Virus record (IMG/VR): IMGVR_UViG_3300024255_000017
Location: 1 to 64,000 of that record
Origin: a virus
Direction: 5' to 3' (one strand)
Length of the DNA stretch: 64,000 nucleotides
Each line of letters starts with the position of its first letter. Position 1 is the stretch's first letter. Both the position numbers and the translations under genes were made by a program. The notes below the pieces were generated by a model, which was not told the origin of the DNA, did no database searches, and saw only the letters and a list, made by a program, of their open reading frames with translations. Below, in pieces: positions 13,214 through 20,034 of this stretch.

Positions 13214-13738
13214 ATGAAGAAGATTTTAATGATGGTAATGGTTTCGCTTGGCCTACAATTACAAGCACAAACGTTATGTGATTCAAATATGACTTACACA
13301 ACAGGTTCACAGTATCAATTAGAAATAGCAATTCCACAAACTGGAAATAGTTTACCAACAATGGCTCCACTATATGCTGTAACTTATGGCGGTCAAACAG
13401 TGTTGGGTCAAGACAGTTGTTTTGCTGGTCCTTGTACACATACAGTATACAATTACAATCCAACTACAGGAATGCCGTATGATACGATTACAACATGTAT
13501 TAGTTATACCTTAACAGATTCGTTAGGTTATGTTGATACGCTAAACTGTTGCTTTAATCAAGTATGGGACGGGCAAGCTTGGATGAGAATGACTATGGGT
13601 ACTGTTGGTATAGAAGAATTAAATCCTACTATGATTGGTGATAATAAAATCTATGATGTTTATGGAAGAGAATTACTTACTGCACCTATTGGTCAGATGT
13701 ATATTCAGAATAGAAAGAAGTATATCAAACTAAGATAA
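13214..13738 (+). CDS. secreted protein with T9SS-like C-terminal tail
   Basis: Residues 1-18 form a signal peptide (MKKILMMVMVSLGLQLQA) with an Ala-Gln cut site. The body has six or more Cys, suggesting disulfides in an exported protein. The last ~40 residues contain KIYDVYGRELL (145-155) and a final strand IKLR, closely resembling the type A C-terminal sorting domain of Bacteroidota T9SS cargo (K-x-YD-x-xGRE ... Y-I ... KI). It is therefore a candidate for export by Sec and the host T9SS to the cell surface or medium. Function of the body is unknown. It ends at a bidirectional terminator. The domain match is by pattern. Confidence 0.7.
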   Translation: MKKILMMVMVSLGLQLQAQTLCDSNMTYTTGSQYQLEIAIPQTGNSLPTMAPLYAVTYGGQTVLGQDSCFAGPCTHTVYNYNPTTGMPYDTITTCISYTLTDSLGYVDTLNCCFNQVWDGQAWMRMTMGTVGIEELNPTMIGDNKIYDVYGRELLTAPIGQMYIQNRKKYIKLR

Positions 13739-13751
13739 TAAAAAGCTATAA

Positions 13752-13788
13752 GACTAAAAGGCCACTCATAGAGTGGTCTTTTTTAGTT
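13752..13788. terminator. bidirectional terminator
   Basis: ACTAAAAGGCCACTC and GAGTGGTCTTTTTTAGT pair around a 3-base loop, with T-runs on both strands. It lies between the converging genes ending at 13738 (+) and 13805 (-), exactly where a two-way terminator is needed. Confidence 0.9.
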
Positions 13789-13804
13789 TGTATGTAAATA
13801 GAAA

Positions 13805-14236
13805 TTACCTTTCCATTCTAATTGCTATTCTCATTAGATTACCTAATGCATTTTTTAAGATTCTTACTTCTCTAGGATTTAACTTTTTAAATAACTTATG
13901 GTCTTTCATAGCAGGTTCTATATCCTTGTAGTTCATAATAGTATACTTAGGATCATCAAGACCTATCTCTAAATCTAAATCTCTATAAATTTCCATTCCT
14001 TCATCACCTAAACCATCGGTAGTTTTTCTACCTTCAGTTACATTTGAAGTTTCCCAATGTTTACTATCATTAGCACCACGAGTTGGATGTACATCATTAA
14101 AGCCTTGGTATTCTGGAGTACCGAATGCATTAGTTTCAGTTCCAGCCATTTCATCCCAGTAATTTTTAAAATCTTTTACCGTACCTTTATAATGGCGGAT
14201 TTTGCTTAAGTCTTCTCTTTCTTGGTTATTTTCCAT
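13805..14236 (-). CDS. hypothetical protein, 143 aa
   Basis: Third gene of the only minus-strand cluster. The protein is acidic and polar with a central Gly/Asn/Thr-rich part and a helical C-terminus rich in Arg and Lys (NPREVRILKNALGNLMRIAIRMER). No family recognised. Its start overlaps the stop of the upstream gene by one base, so the cluster is co-translated. Confidence 0.65.
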   Translation of the reverse strand: MENNQEREDLSKIRHYKGTVKDFKNYWDEMAGTETNAFGTPEYQGFNDVHPTRGANDSKHWETSNVTEGRKTTDGLGDEGMEIYRDLDLEIGLDDPKYTIMNYKDIEPAMKDHKLFKKLNPREVRILKNALGNLMRIAIRMER

Positions 14237-14481
14237 TACTTTCCATTCTTTTGTTTTAACTGGTGAATTGCGGTTTGTACCTTTAACCCTTCGAGGTCAA
14301 TTTTATCCATCTTAATTTTTAGTTCATATAATTCAATTGCATAATTATCTCCTCTATCTTGAGCAGCTCTATATCTTTGGATGTTTTCTTTTTCTCTATC
14401 CTTTAATCTCCTTGCAGCTTCATTAGGATTAAATTCATAATCAGAAGCTTCATTTAAATAGTTTTCAAATTTAGGTATCAT
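14236..14481 (-). CDS. helical protein with capsid-targeting-like N-terminus
   Basis: The 81-aa protein begins MIPKFENYLNEASDYE and continues as a charged helix. The first 12 residues match the pattern of T4 internal-protein capsid-targeting sequences (Met-Lys-x-aromatic...Leu-x-Glu), and L-N-E followed by Ala fits the T4 prohead protease gp21 consensus (Leu/Ile-x-Glu). The same pattern recurs in the protein at 60310. It may therefore be packaged in the head and processed there. This is inference; no head gene lies nearby. Confidence 0.6.
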   Translation of the reverse strand: MIPKFENYLNEASDYEFNPNEAARRLKDREKENIQRYRAAQDRGDNYAIELYELKIKMDKIDLEGLKVQTAIHQLKQKNGK

Positions 14482-14482
14482 A

Positions 14483-14989
14483 TTATACTTTATAGTTTTT
14501 AAGAAGGTCCTTTAATTCTACAATATCAGCAGGATTTAACTGAACATAATTTCTTCCTATGTTTATTTGCATGCATTTTCTACCTAAGCCAAATGATTCA
14601 ACATCCTTAGGTCCAGCAAAAGTAGTTACTAATGCATTTGTATCTCCTTTAATTCCAGCTTGATTCCATGAACTAATATCAGTCCCTTCATTAACCGCTG
14701 ATTCCTCCATAGCCCCAGCTGCATAGTTTTCGCATGCTTCGTCTATCTTATCGTTTATATGTTTCTTTGCTTCTTTAATATATGCTTCTGCTGTATGTTC
14801 AGCATTATCATTTGATTCATAACTGTTAGCTTGTTCAGCTACATGGTTAGAACATTGTTCAACTGGACCAACTATAGCATTCATATCATAACCAGTTTCT
14901 TTGTAGCCACCACCTAAACCATAGTTAGCTGCATTACTTCCTCCAAACCCTACTGGGATGAAATCTTCGAATAAAGGTACCTTTTTCAT
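14483..14989 (-). CDS. hypothetical protein, 168 aa
   Basis: First gene of the minus-strand cluster. The N-terminus (MKKVPLFEDFIPVGFGG) weakly resembles the internal-protein pattern of the next gene; a Gly/Asn-rich stretch follows, then an acidic Ala/Glu helix (about 60-100), and a compact C-terminal domain of about 45 residues with IGRNYVQLNPADIVELKDLL. No known family. Its promoter would lie in 14990-15060, an intergenic gap shared with the divergent gene at 15061. Confidence 0.65.
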   Translation of the reverse strand: MKKVPLFEDFIPVGFGGSNAANYGLGGGYKETGYDMNAIVGPVEQCSNHVAEQANSYESNDNAEHTAEAYIKEAKKHINDKIDEACENYAAGAMEESAVNEGTDISSWNQAGIKGDTNALVTTFAGPKDVESFGLGRKCMQINIGRNYVQLNPADIVELKDLLKNYKV

Positions 14990-15060
14990 ATTGTTGTTAT
15001 TTTGATTATATATTCATAAAACTAAGTCGCATTTTTGCATATAAAAATAAACAACTTATT

Positions 15061-15246
15061 ATGTCAGAATTTTTAAGAACAGGTATTGGTCGTAAATTAT
15101 TGGAAAAGGATATTCCAAAACTAACATCAGTACTAGAAAGAATTGCTAATCAATTAGAAATAGCAAACAAATTAGATGAAAAGAAATATGTATTGGAAGA
15201 AAGGATCCACAAGATTACAATAAAAGAAGCAAACCAAAATGGCTGA
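15061..15246 (+). CDS. small coiled-coil protein, 61 aa
   Basis: A hydrophilic protein with heptad-like spacing throughout (LLEKDIPKLTSVLERIANQLEIANKL), predicted as one long helix. It overlaps the next gene by eight bases. The start is preceded by AATAA-acaac-TTATT abutting the ATG. No function assigned. Confidence 0.6.
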   Translation: MSEFLRTGIGRKLLEKDIPKLTSVLERIANQLEIANKLDEKKYVLEERIHKITIKEANQNG

Positions 15247-15505
15247 TAAAGACATTACATATAAACAATTTATTGCTCACATGGATAAAGGAAATAAAGT
15301 TTATATGAAAAAACCTAAGTCATGGCAAAAGGTATGGTTTTGGTGGGAGAGTAAAAAAGAGAAGTGGTTTTTAAATAAAGCGTTTGATAAAAGAGAAGAT
15401 GGTATCGTAAAACCAGAACCTTCTGTATGGATAACAGCAAAGCAAATGGAATCTCACATGGACCACATGGTTAGGATGGGTTATAAATATTATATAAATG
15501 AATAA
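15239..15505 (+). CDS. hypothetical protein, 88 aa
   Basis: A basic, Trp/Lys-rich protein (KPKSWQKVWFWWESKKEKWF at 27-46), probably a small alpha/beta domain that could bind nucleic acid or membrane surfaces. No family recognised. Overlaps both neighbours by eight bases, so it belongs to the operon 15061-16907. Confidence 0.6.
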   Translation: MADKDITYKQFIAHMDKGNKVYMKKPKSWQKVWFWWESKKEKWFLNKAFDKREDGIVKPEPSVWITAKQMESHMDHMVRMGYKYYINE

Positions 15506-15842
15506 GTTAATTTTAGCATTTTTTTTGTTCTTCTTAGGGCAATCAGCAATATGGTTTCAAACTAATGGTCAATTTGTATGGCCTTGGTTTAAAAAGAATC
15601 CTTTTATAGTATCATTAACATTTGGAACTATAATAAGTTACATTTTAATTTTTGGTACAAGATTTATAGTAGAGTACTATGATGGTCTTTTATGGCCAGG
15701 AAGATTCATTGCATTTGGATCAGGAATTATTTCATTTACTTTTTTAACATGGTATTTTCTTGGAGAAGGTATTACCACAAAAACAATAGTATCATTATGC
15801 CTGGCTTGTAGTCTTATAGGCATACAGTTATTTTGGAAATGA
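15498..15842 (+). CDS. multipass membrane protein, 114 aa
   Basis: Four hydrophobic segments (about 3-22, 35-55, 68-86 and 94-112) predict a four-helix inner-membrane protein similar in size and spacing to small EamA/SMR-like half-transporters; similar proteins occur in other large phages. No transport motif is certain. Its stop overlaps the DnaJ-like start as ATGA. Confidence 0.65.
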   Translation: MNKLILAFFLFFLGQSAIWFQTNGQFVWPWFKKNPFIVSLTFGTIISYILIFGTRFIVEYYDGLLWPGRFIAFGSGIISFTFLTWYFLGEGITTKTIVSLCLACSLIGIQLFWK

Positions 15843-16663
15843 AAGACCCATATCAATCATTAGGTGTAAATAAAGGAGCCACTGAAAATGAGGTGAAGAA
15901 GGCGTACCGAAAGTTAGCCAAAGAATATCACCCAGACAAATCTTCAGGCAATGAAGAGAAGTTTAAGGAAATAGCAGATGCATACGAAACACTTAGTGAT
16001 CCTAAAAAGAAAGCACAATACGATCAAATAACTAATGATCCATTTAGAGGTGGATTTAATGAAGGGTACTTTGATGACTTTATTAGAACAGGAGGATTTA
16101 ACAATCCAGGATATGGTGGTGGCTTTAGAGGTAATTCTGGATTTAGCACAAGAGGTGCAAACGTTGATTCTAAAATACATATTACTTTACATGATGCTTA
16201 TTATGGGTGTGTTAAAGAAATTAGGTTAGGTACGAGAACAATTAATATTGACATTAAGCCTGGTGTAAAACATGGCCAAAGAATGAGGCTAAAAGGATTA
16301 GGTCAACGCGGAATGACAGAAGATCAAAATGGCGATCTTATTTTAACCATTCTTTTACAAGATGACCCTAACTTTTATTTAGATAAAAAAGGTTTACATA
16401 CGATACGACATATTGATATGTATGATGCTCTTTTAGGAGGTAAAGGTACTATAGATGTTTTTGATAAAAAGATTACATATACAATTCCTAAATGTGTAAG
16501 GAATGGTACAATGTTAAGAATACGAGGAAAAGGATTCCCTGCATATAATAATCCAAATGTACTTGGGGATTTTTATATAAATATATTTGTTGATTTACCT
16601 GAATCTCTTACTGATGAGCAGGAGGATTTAATTAAAAAAATGAAGGAAATAGAAAATGGATAA
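15839..16663 (+). CDS. DnaJ/CbpA-type co-chaperone
   Basis: Residues 2-65 are a J domain with the HPD motif at 31-33. A Gly/Phe-rich linker (about 67-105) follows, then two C-terminal beta-sandwich substrate-binding domains (about 110-270) without the DnaJ zinc finger, as in CbpA (class B). It would stimulate host DnaK and pass client proteins to it. At 274 aa it is shorter than CbpA (about 306) because the C-terminal dimerisation part is reduced. The ATG at 15839 (ATGA overlap) is preferred to a TTG six bases earlier. Together with the GroES-like protein at 61457 it suggests that the phage manages folding of its own structural proteins. Confidence 0.92.
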   Translation: MKDPYQSLGVNKGATENEVKKAYRKLAKEYHPDKSSGNEEKFKEIADAYETLSDPKKKAQYDQITNDPFRGGFNEGYFDDFIRTGGFNNPGYGGGFRGNSGFSTRGANVDSKIHITLHDAYYGCVKEIRLGTRTINIDIKPGVKHGQRMRLKGLGQRGMTEDQNGDLILTILLQDDPNFYLDKKGLHTIRHIDMYDALLGGKGTIDVFDKKITYTIPKCVRNGTMLRIRGKGFPAYNNPNVLGDFYINIFVDLPESLTDEQEDLIKKMKEIENG

Positions 16664-16907
16664 CGGTGAAGAGGAATTTATGAAGAGACTCCTGGATAGT
16701 TTGGAGCATACGAGCTGGGATGAGTATATGAATTTATGTTATACGGTAATAGCAATGTTTCCTGATCAAGTTTTAAGGTATGATGAAAAAACTGCCAAAC
16801 ATAGAATACATAGTTTAGATGCTATCCTATTACATTTTGAAGAAAAGGAGGATTATGAAAAATGCGCCAAGCTTAAAGCTATACAGGATCAGTTAAAAAA
16901 TTGTTAA
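16656..16907 (+). CDS. small protein with UVR-like motif, 83 aa
   Basis: The C-terminal part (LHFEEKEDYEKCAKLKAIQDQL, about 59-80) resembles the UVR motif shared by UvrB, UvrC and McsA/ClpC, a helical hairpin for protein contacts. The N-terminal part is acidic and helical. It overlaps the DnaJ-like gene by eight bases, suggesting an adaptor or partner role. Its 3' end overlaps the family A promoter-like element for the ligase gene. Confidence 0.6.
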   Translation: MDNGEEEFMKRLLDSLEHTSWDEYMNLCYTVIAMFPDQVLRYDEKTAKHRIHSLDAILLHFEEKEDYEKCAKLKAIQDQLKNC

Positions 16908-16977
16908 TAACTTTTTGAAAAAAGTCTCCCAAAAATTTTCAATTCCCAATTAAATTGATTATATTTATAATATAATT
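16900..16977 (+). promoter_or_regulatory. family A promoter-like element, copy 4
   Basis: ATTGTTAATAACTT, GAAAAAAGTC, TTTTCAATTCCCAA and TTGATTATATTTATA, with the last block followed by ATATAATT. It starts inside the end of the preceding gene (stop at 16905-16907) and lies 13 bases before the DNA ligase ATG. Confidence 0.7.
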
Positions 16978-16990
16978 AAATAAACGGAAT

Positions 16991-18313
16991 ATGACTGAAT
17001 ACACAAACCTTACTTATCTACAATCCTTCTTGGATGAAATGCGATCTTCCTCTTCAGGAAATCATAAAATTGCAACTCTTAAAAAGTATGCTGATAACTC
17101 TGATGAAAATTCTGATAGAGAATTCTTACAGAAAGTTTTCTTCTATACTTACAATCCTTATTTCAAATATAATGTAACTCCTAGGAATTGCAAAAAGAAT
17201 TCAGATTTACTAGGTCACCCAAATACATACGGTAGTATCTTTACCTTATTGGATGATTTAAGAAATAGGGTATGTACCGGTCATACGGCAATTGCAAATG
17301 TAAATAGATTCGTCCTAGAGAATAAACAATGGGAAGATATTATTTACTATATGCTAAACCGAGACCTTAATATGGGATGTGGTACTACTTCTATTAATAA
17401 GGCAATCCACTCAGATTTAATTCCAACCTTTAAGGTCGCTTTAGCAAATGCATATAATCCTAAGAGAGTGGATTTTAAAAGTGGAGAATGGTACGGATCC
17501 AGAAAATTGGATGGAGTAAGATGTATCTGTAGAAAAGAAATGAATACTGTAACATTCTTTTCAAGGAACGGTAAAGAATTTACTACTTTAGGTAATTTGG
17601 AAAATGAAATTTCTAAGATAGGTGGAGACTTTATATTAGACGGAGAAATCTGTATGGTGGATAAAGATGGTAATGAAGACTTCCAAGGAATTATGAAACA
17701 GATTCGAAAGAAGGACCATCAAATTGAAAATCCTAAATTCTTTGTATTTGATTATTTAACTTTAGAGGAATTTGATAACAAGACTGGAACTACACCGCTT
17801 ACTGAAAGACTTAAGAATGGTTATGATATTTTACCAGAAGGAATTAACTCTTCTATGTTGGAATTCTTAAAACAAGAACAGTTAACTACTGAGGAAAGAT
17901 TTACTGAAATTAAAATAGCTGCTGAGGATGCAGGATTTGAAGGAATCATGGTTAGAAAGAATATCGGCTATGAAGGTAAAAGAAGCCATAATCTTCTAAA
18001 GGTTAAAAAATTCCATGATGCTGAATACACGGTATTAGAATGTGTTAACGGAACAATGAGATGGACAGAAAATGGTAAACAAGTTGAAAAGGAAGGATTA
18101 AGTAATATTATAATTGAACATAAAGGTAACCGTGTAAGTGTAGGATCTGGATTCTCTAAAGATCAAAGAGAACATTACCTCAACAATCATAATGAATTAG
18201 TCGGTAAAACCGTAACCGTTCAATATTTTGAAGAAAGTCAAAATCAGAATGGTGGATATTCACTAAGGTTCCCGGTAGTGAAACACATATATGAGAATGG
18301 AAGAAATTGTTAA
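16991..18313 (+). CDS. ATP-dependent DNA ligase
   Basis: The nucleotidyltransferase motif I is RKLDG (171-175) with the adenylated Lys172. Further motifs follow in order: FSRNGKEF (about 190), DGEICMVD (about 217), FVFDYL (about 253), EGIMVRKN (about 316) and LLKVKKF (about 336), then an OB-fold C-terminal domain. Size (440 aa) and N-terminal helical domain resemble T4 ligase gp30 (487 aa). It would seal nicks in phage DNA during replication and recombination. It has its own family A promoter-like element. The next gene starts at the stop codon (TAATG), so both are coupled. Confidence 0.94.
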   Translation: MTEYTNLTYLQSFLDEMRSSSSGNHKIATLKKYADNSDENSDREFLQKVFFYTYNPYFKYNVTPRNCKKNSDLLGHPNTYGSIFTLLDDLRNRVCTGHTAIANVNRFVLENKQWEDIIYYMLNRDLNMGCGTTSINKAIHSDLIPTFKVALANAYNPKRVDFKSGEWYGSRKLDGVRCICRKEMNTVTFFSRNGKEFTTLGNLENEISKIGGDFILDGEICMVDKDGNEDFQGIMKQIRKKDHQIENPKFFVFDYLTLEEFDNKTGTTPLTERLKNGYDILPEGINSSMLEFLKQEQLTTEERFTEIKIAAEDAGFEGIMVRKNIGYEGKRSHNLLKVKKFHDAEYTVLECVNGTMRWTENGKQVEKEGLSNIIIEHKGNRVSVGSGFSKDQREHYLNNHNELVGKTVTVQYFEESQNQNGGYSLRFPVVKHIYENGRNC

Positions 18314-18963
18314 TGTATCCATTTCATATCTCACCTGTGGTGAAGCAACAGAAATTAACCGATATATATTGTATGGAATTATTTGAAAAGTATAGAAAAT
18401 GGGGGAAGGACATAACTGTCTTTGACGTTGACGATACTTTGATTGTAACCAAAAGTAAAATTAGAGTATTTAATCCAAAAACAGGATATGAGATTGATCT
18501 TACTCCACAAGAATTTAATACATTTAAAACTAAGCCTCATGATGAGTTTGATTTTAATGACTTTAGAGATTTAGAAATTCTTAAGGCTGGTAAAATAATT
18601 GATTGGGTTTTTAGGATACTCAAAAGAACAATTGCAAAAGGTACCGCTGTAGGTATTATTACTGCAAGAGATGATTCAAAACTTATCTATGATTTTCTAA
18701 TGCATAACGGTGTTGATGTTAATCCTGATTTTATCTTTGCAATCAATGATCCTAATTTAGGATTCACTGGCTCTACTGCACAAAAGAAAAAAGACGCCTT
18801 TATGAAATTTGTGCAAATGGGATTTAGGAATTTTCAATTCTTTGATGATGATAAAGAAAATATAAGAATTGCAAATAGCCTCAATAAAGAATTACCTGAG
18901 GTAAAAATGAAAGCTACTTTAATTAAACAAAAATGGATCCCAAACTTCAGCGACTTCAAATAA
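18313..18963 (+). CDS. HAD-superfamily hydrolase
   Basis: Motif I is FDVDDTLI with Asp38 and Asp40, motif II IITARDD (about 115), and motif IV FFDDDKENI (about 177), a complete HAD core for a phosphatase. Substrate unknown; related phage proteins are often annotated only as HAD hydrolases. The ATG at 18313 shares a base with the ligase stop; an ATG at 18373 would remove the first 20 residues and is also possible. It overlaps the dCMP deaminase gene by 31 bases. Confidence 0.75.
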   Translation: MYPFHISPVVKQQKLTDIYCMELFEKYRKWGKDITVFDVDDTLIVTKSKIRVFNPKTGYEIDLTPQEFNTFKTKPHDEFDFNDFRDLEILKAGKIIDWVFRILKRTIAKGTAVGIITARDDSKLIYDFLMHNGVDVNPDFIFAINDPNLGFTGSTAQKKKDAFMKFVQMGFRNFQFFDDDKENIRIANSLNKELPEVKMKATLIKQKWIPNFSDFK

Positions 18964-19406
18964 AGCTAAAAGCATTCACTAATATTTTATTAAGTATTAG
19001 AGATCTTTCAAATTCTTCTACTACTAAGGTTGGTTGTATGGCAATAAAGAAAGACTTTAGTAAAATAGCAAGCTTCGGATATAATGGCTCTTATAGTGGA
19101 GCTGAAACGAATAGTAATACTGGAACTGAAGAAGATTCTTTAACACCAGGAGAAAGTGGATTTATTCACGCTGAGGTAAATATGATTGCTAAGTTTCAAG
19201 AATACGATCCACAAAATTATATAATACTCTTAACACTTTCTCCGTGTAAAATGTGCACCAAGATTCTGGTTAATGCCGGATTTAAGCATGTTTATTGGAT
19301 GCAAAATTATCGTGATACTTCTCACCTTGAGATTTTTAATGAATGTAATGTGACACACGGTAAAATTTTCAACCTATTAAATGACTACCGCATAATAAAG
19401 GACTGA
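18933..19406 (+). CDS. dCMP deaminase
   Basis: A cytidine/deoxycytidylate deaminase fold with the zinc site HAEVN (His79, catalytic Glu81) and PCKMC (Cys105, Cys108). The DNA-phage type is supported by N-terminal RDLSNSSTTKVGCMAI. It would convert dCMP to dUMP, feeding thymidylate synthesis for phage DNA. It ends at 19406 within a conserved 20-base element (see 19400-19430). Length (157 aa) is close to cellular enzymes and shorter than T4 cd (193 aa). Confidence 0.9.
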   Translation: MDPKLQRLQIKLKAFTNILLSIRDLSNSSTTKVGCMAIKKDFSKIASFGYNGSYSGAETNSNTGTEEDSLTPGESGFIHAEVNMIAKFQEYDPQNYIILLTLSPCKMCTKILVNAGFKHVYWMQNYRDTSHLEIFNECNVTHGKIFNLLNDYRIIKD

Positions 19407-19430
19407 ATATATACTAAAAATAGCAAGTCC
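19400..19430 (+). promoter_or_regulatory. family C element with hairpin at the module boundary
   Basis: TGAATATATACTAAAAATAG (19404-19423) is identical at 26423-26442; in both places the TGA is the stop of the preceding gene. Flanking GGACT and AGTCC pair to form a hairpin whose 3' arm ends two bases before the TTG start at 19433. It marks the switch from nucleotide-metabolism genes to the structural module, so a late promoter or a translation-control hairpin is likely. Confidence 0.6.
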
Positions 19431-19432
19431 TC

Positions 19433-20014
19433 TTGGTTGTAGAAGCACTAACATTTAAACTTTCCTTAGACTTTTTTGTTTACTTAAAAAAGTACAAGAT
19501 AGCAGTGTCAAAAATCCGTATTGGGTTTTTTGATGTTGCTGAAAATAAATCAACATACACTGATTTTAGTAGCATTGATGAAATGGAATTATTTTACCAG
19601 AGTAATTATGTACCATTTGATCCATGTTTTGTTGGAGACTTAGCATCTATACAGGTATTTATAGGTGAAAGCAGTCTATATGATTTTACTACAGAATACC
19701 GAGCGGAGAATATTACAAAGGTTTTTAAGCTTACTCCTGGTTCATCATTTGATATACAAAGAAATAAGCAGAGAGAAATTTTAATTAATAGACAAGTTGG
19801 GTTTATAAACAGAGCAGTTGAAGATTATAGAAAATTCTGGAATGAAATTAATAGAATATATACAACAGGCATTTATTCTATATGCTATGCACAACCAGGA
19901 TGGTCAGAAGGTACTTGGTATTTAGATCAACTAAGATTAGCATTTACAGAAAAAGATGATGTGGCGGAATTCCCATATGATGATGTAAATATTATTCCTG
20001 AACCACCTGAATAA
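19433..20014 (+). CDS. hypothetical virion-module protein, 193 aa
   Basis: A soluble acidic protein with a beta-rich N-terminal half and helical middle (RQVGFINRAVEDYRKFWNEINRIY, about 123-146) and a Pro/Asp-rich acidic tail. No family recognised. The start is TTG because the same frame has a stop (TAG at 19421) upstream and the next ATG is over 150 bases inside. It is the first gene of the structural module and precedes the collagen-like fibre gene by 20 bases, so a fibre attachment or chaperone role is plausible but unproven. Confidence 0.6.
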   Translation: MVVEALTFKLSLDFFVYLKKYKIAVSKIRIGFFDVAENKSTYTDFSSIDEMELFYQSNYVPFDPCFVGDLASIQVFIGESSLYDFTTEYRAENITKVFKLTPGSSFDIQRNKQREILINRQVGFINRAVEDYRKFWNEINRIYTTGIYSICYAQPGWSEGTWYLDQLRLAFTEKDDVAEFPYDDVNIIPEPPE

Positions 20015-20034
20015 ATAAAAAAAGAATAGGTTAA

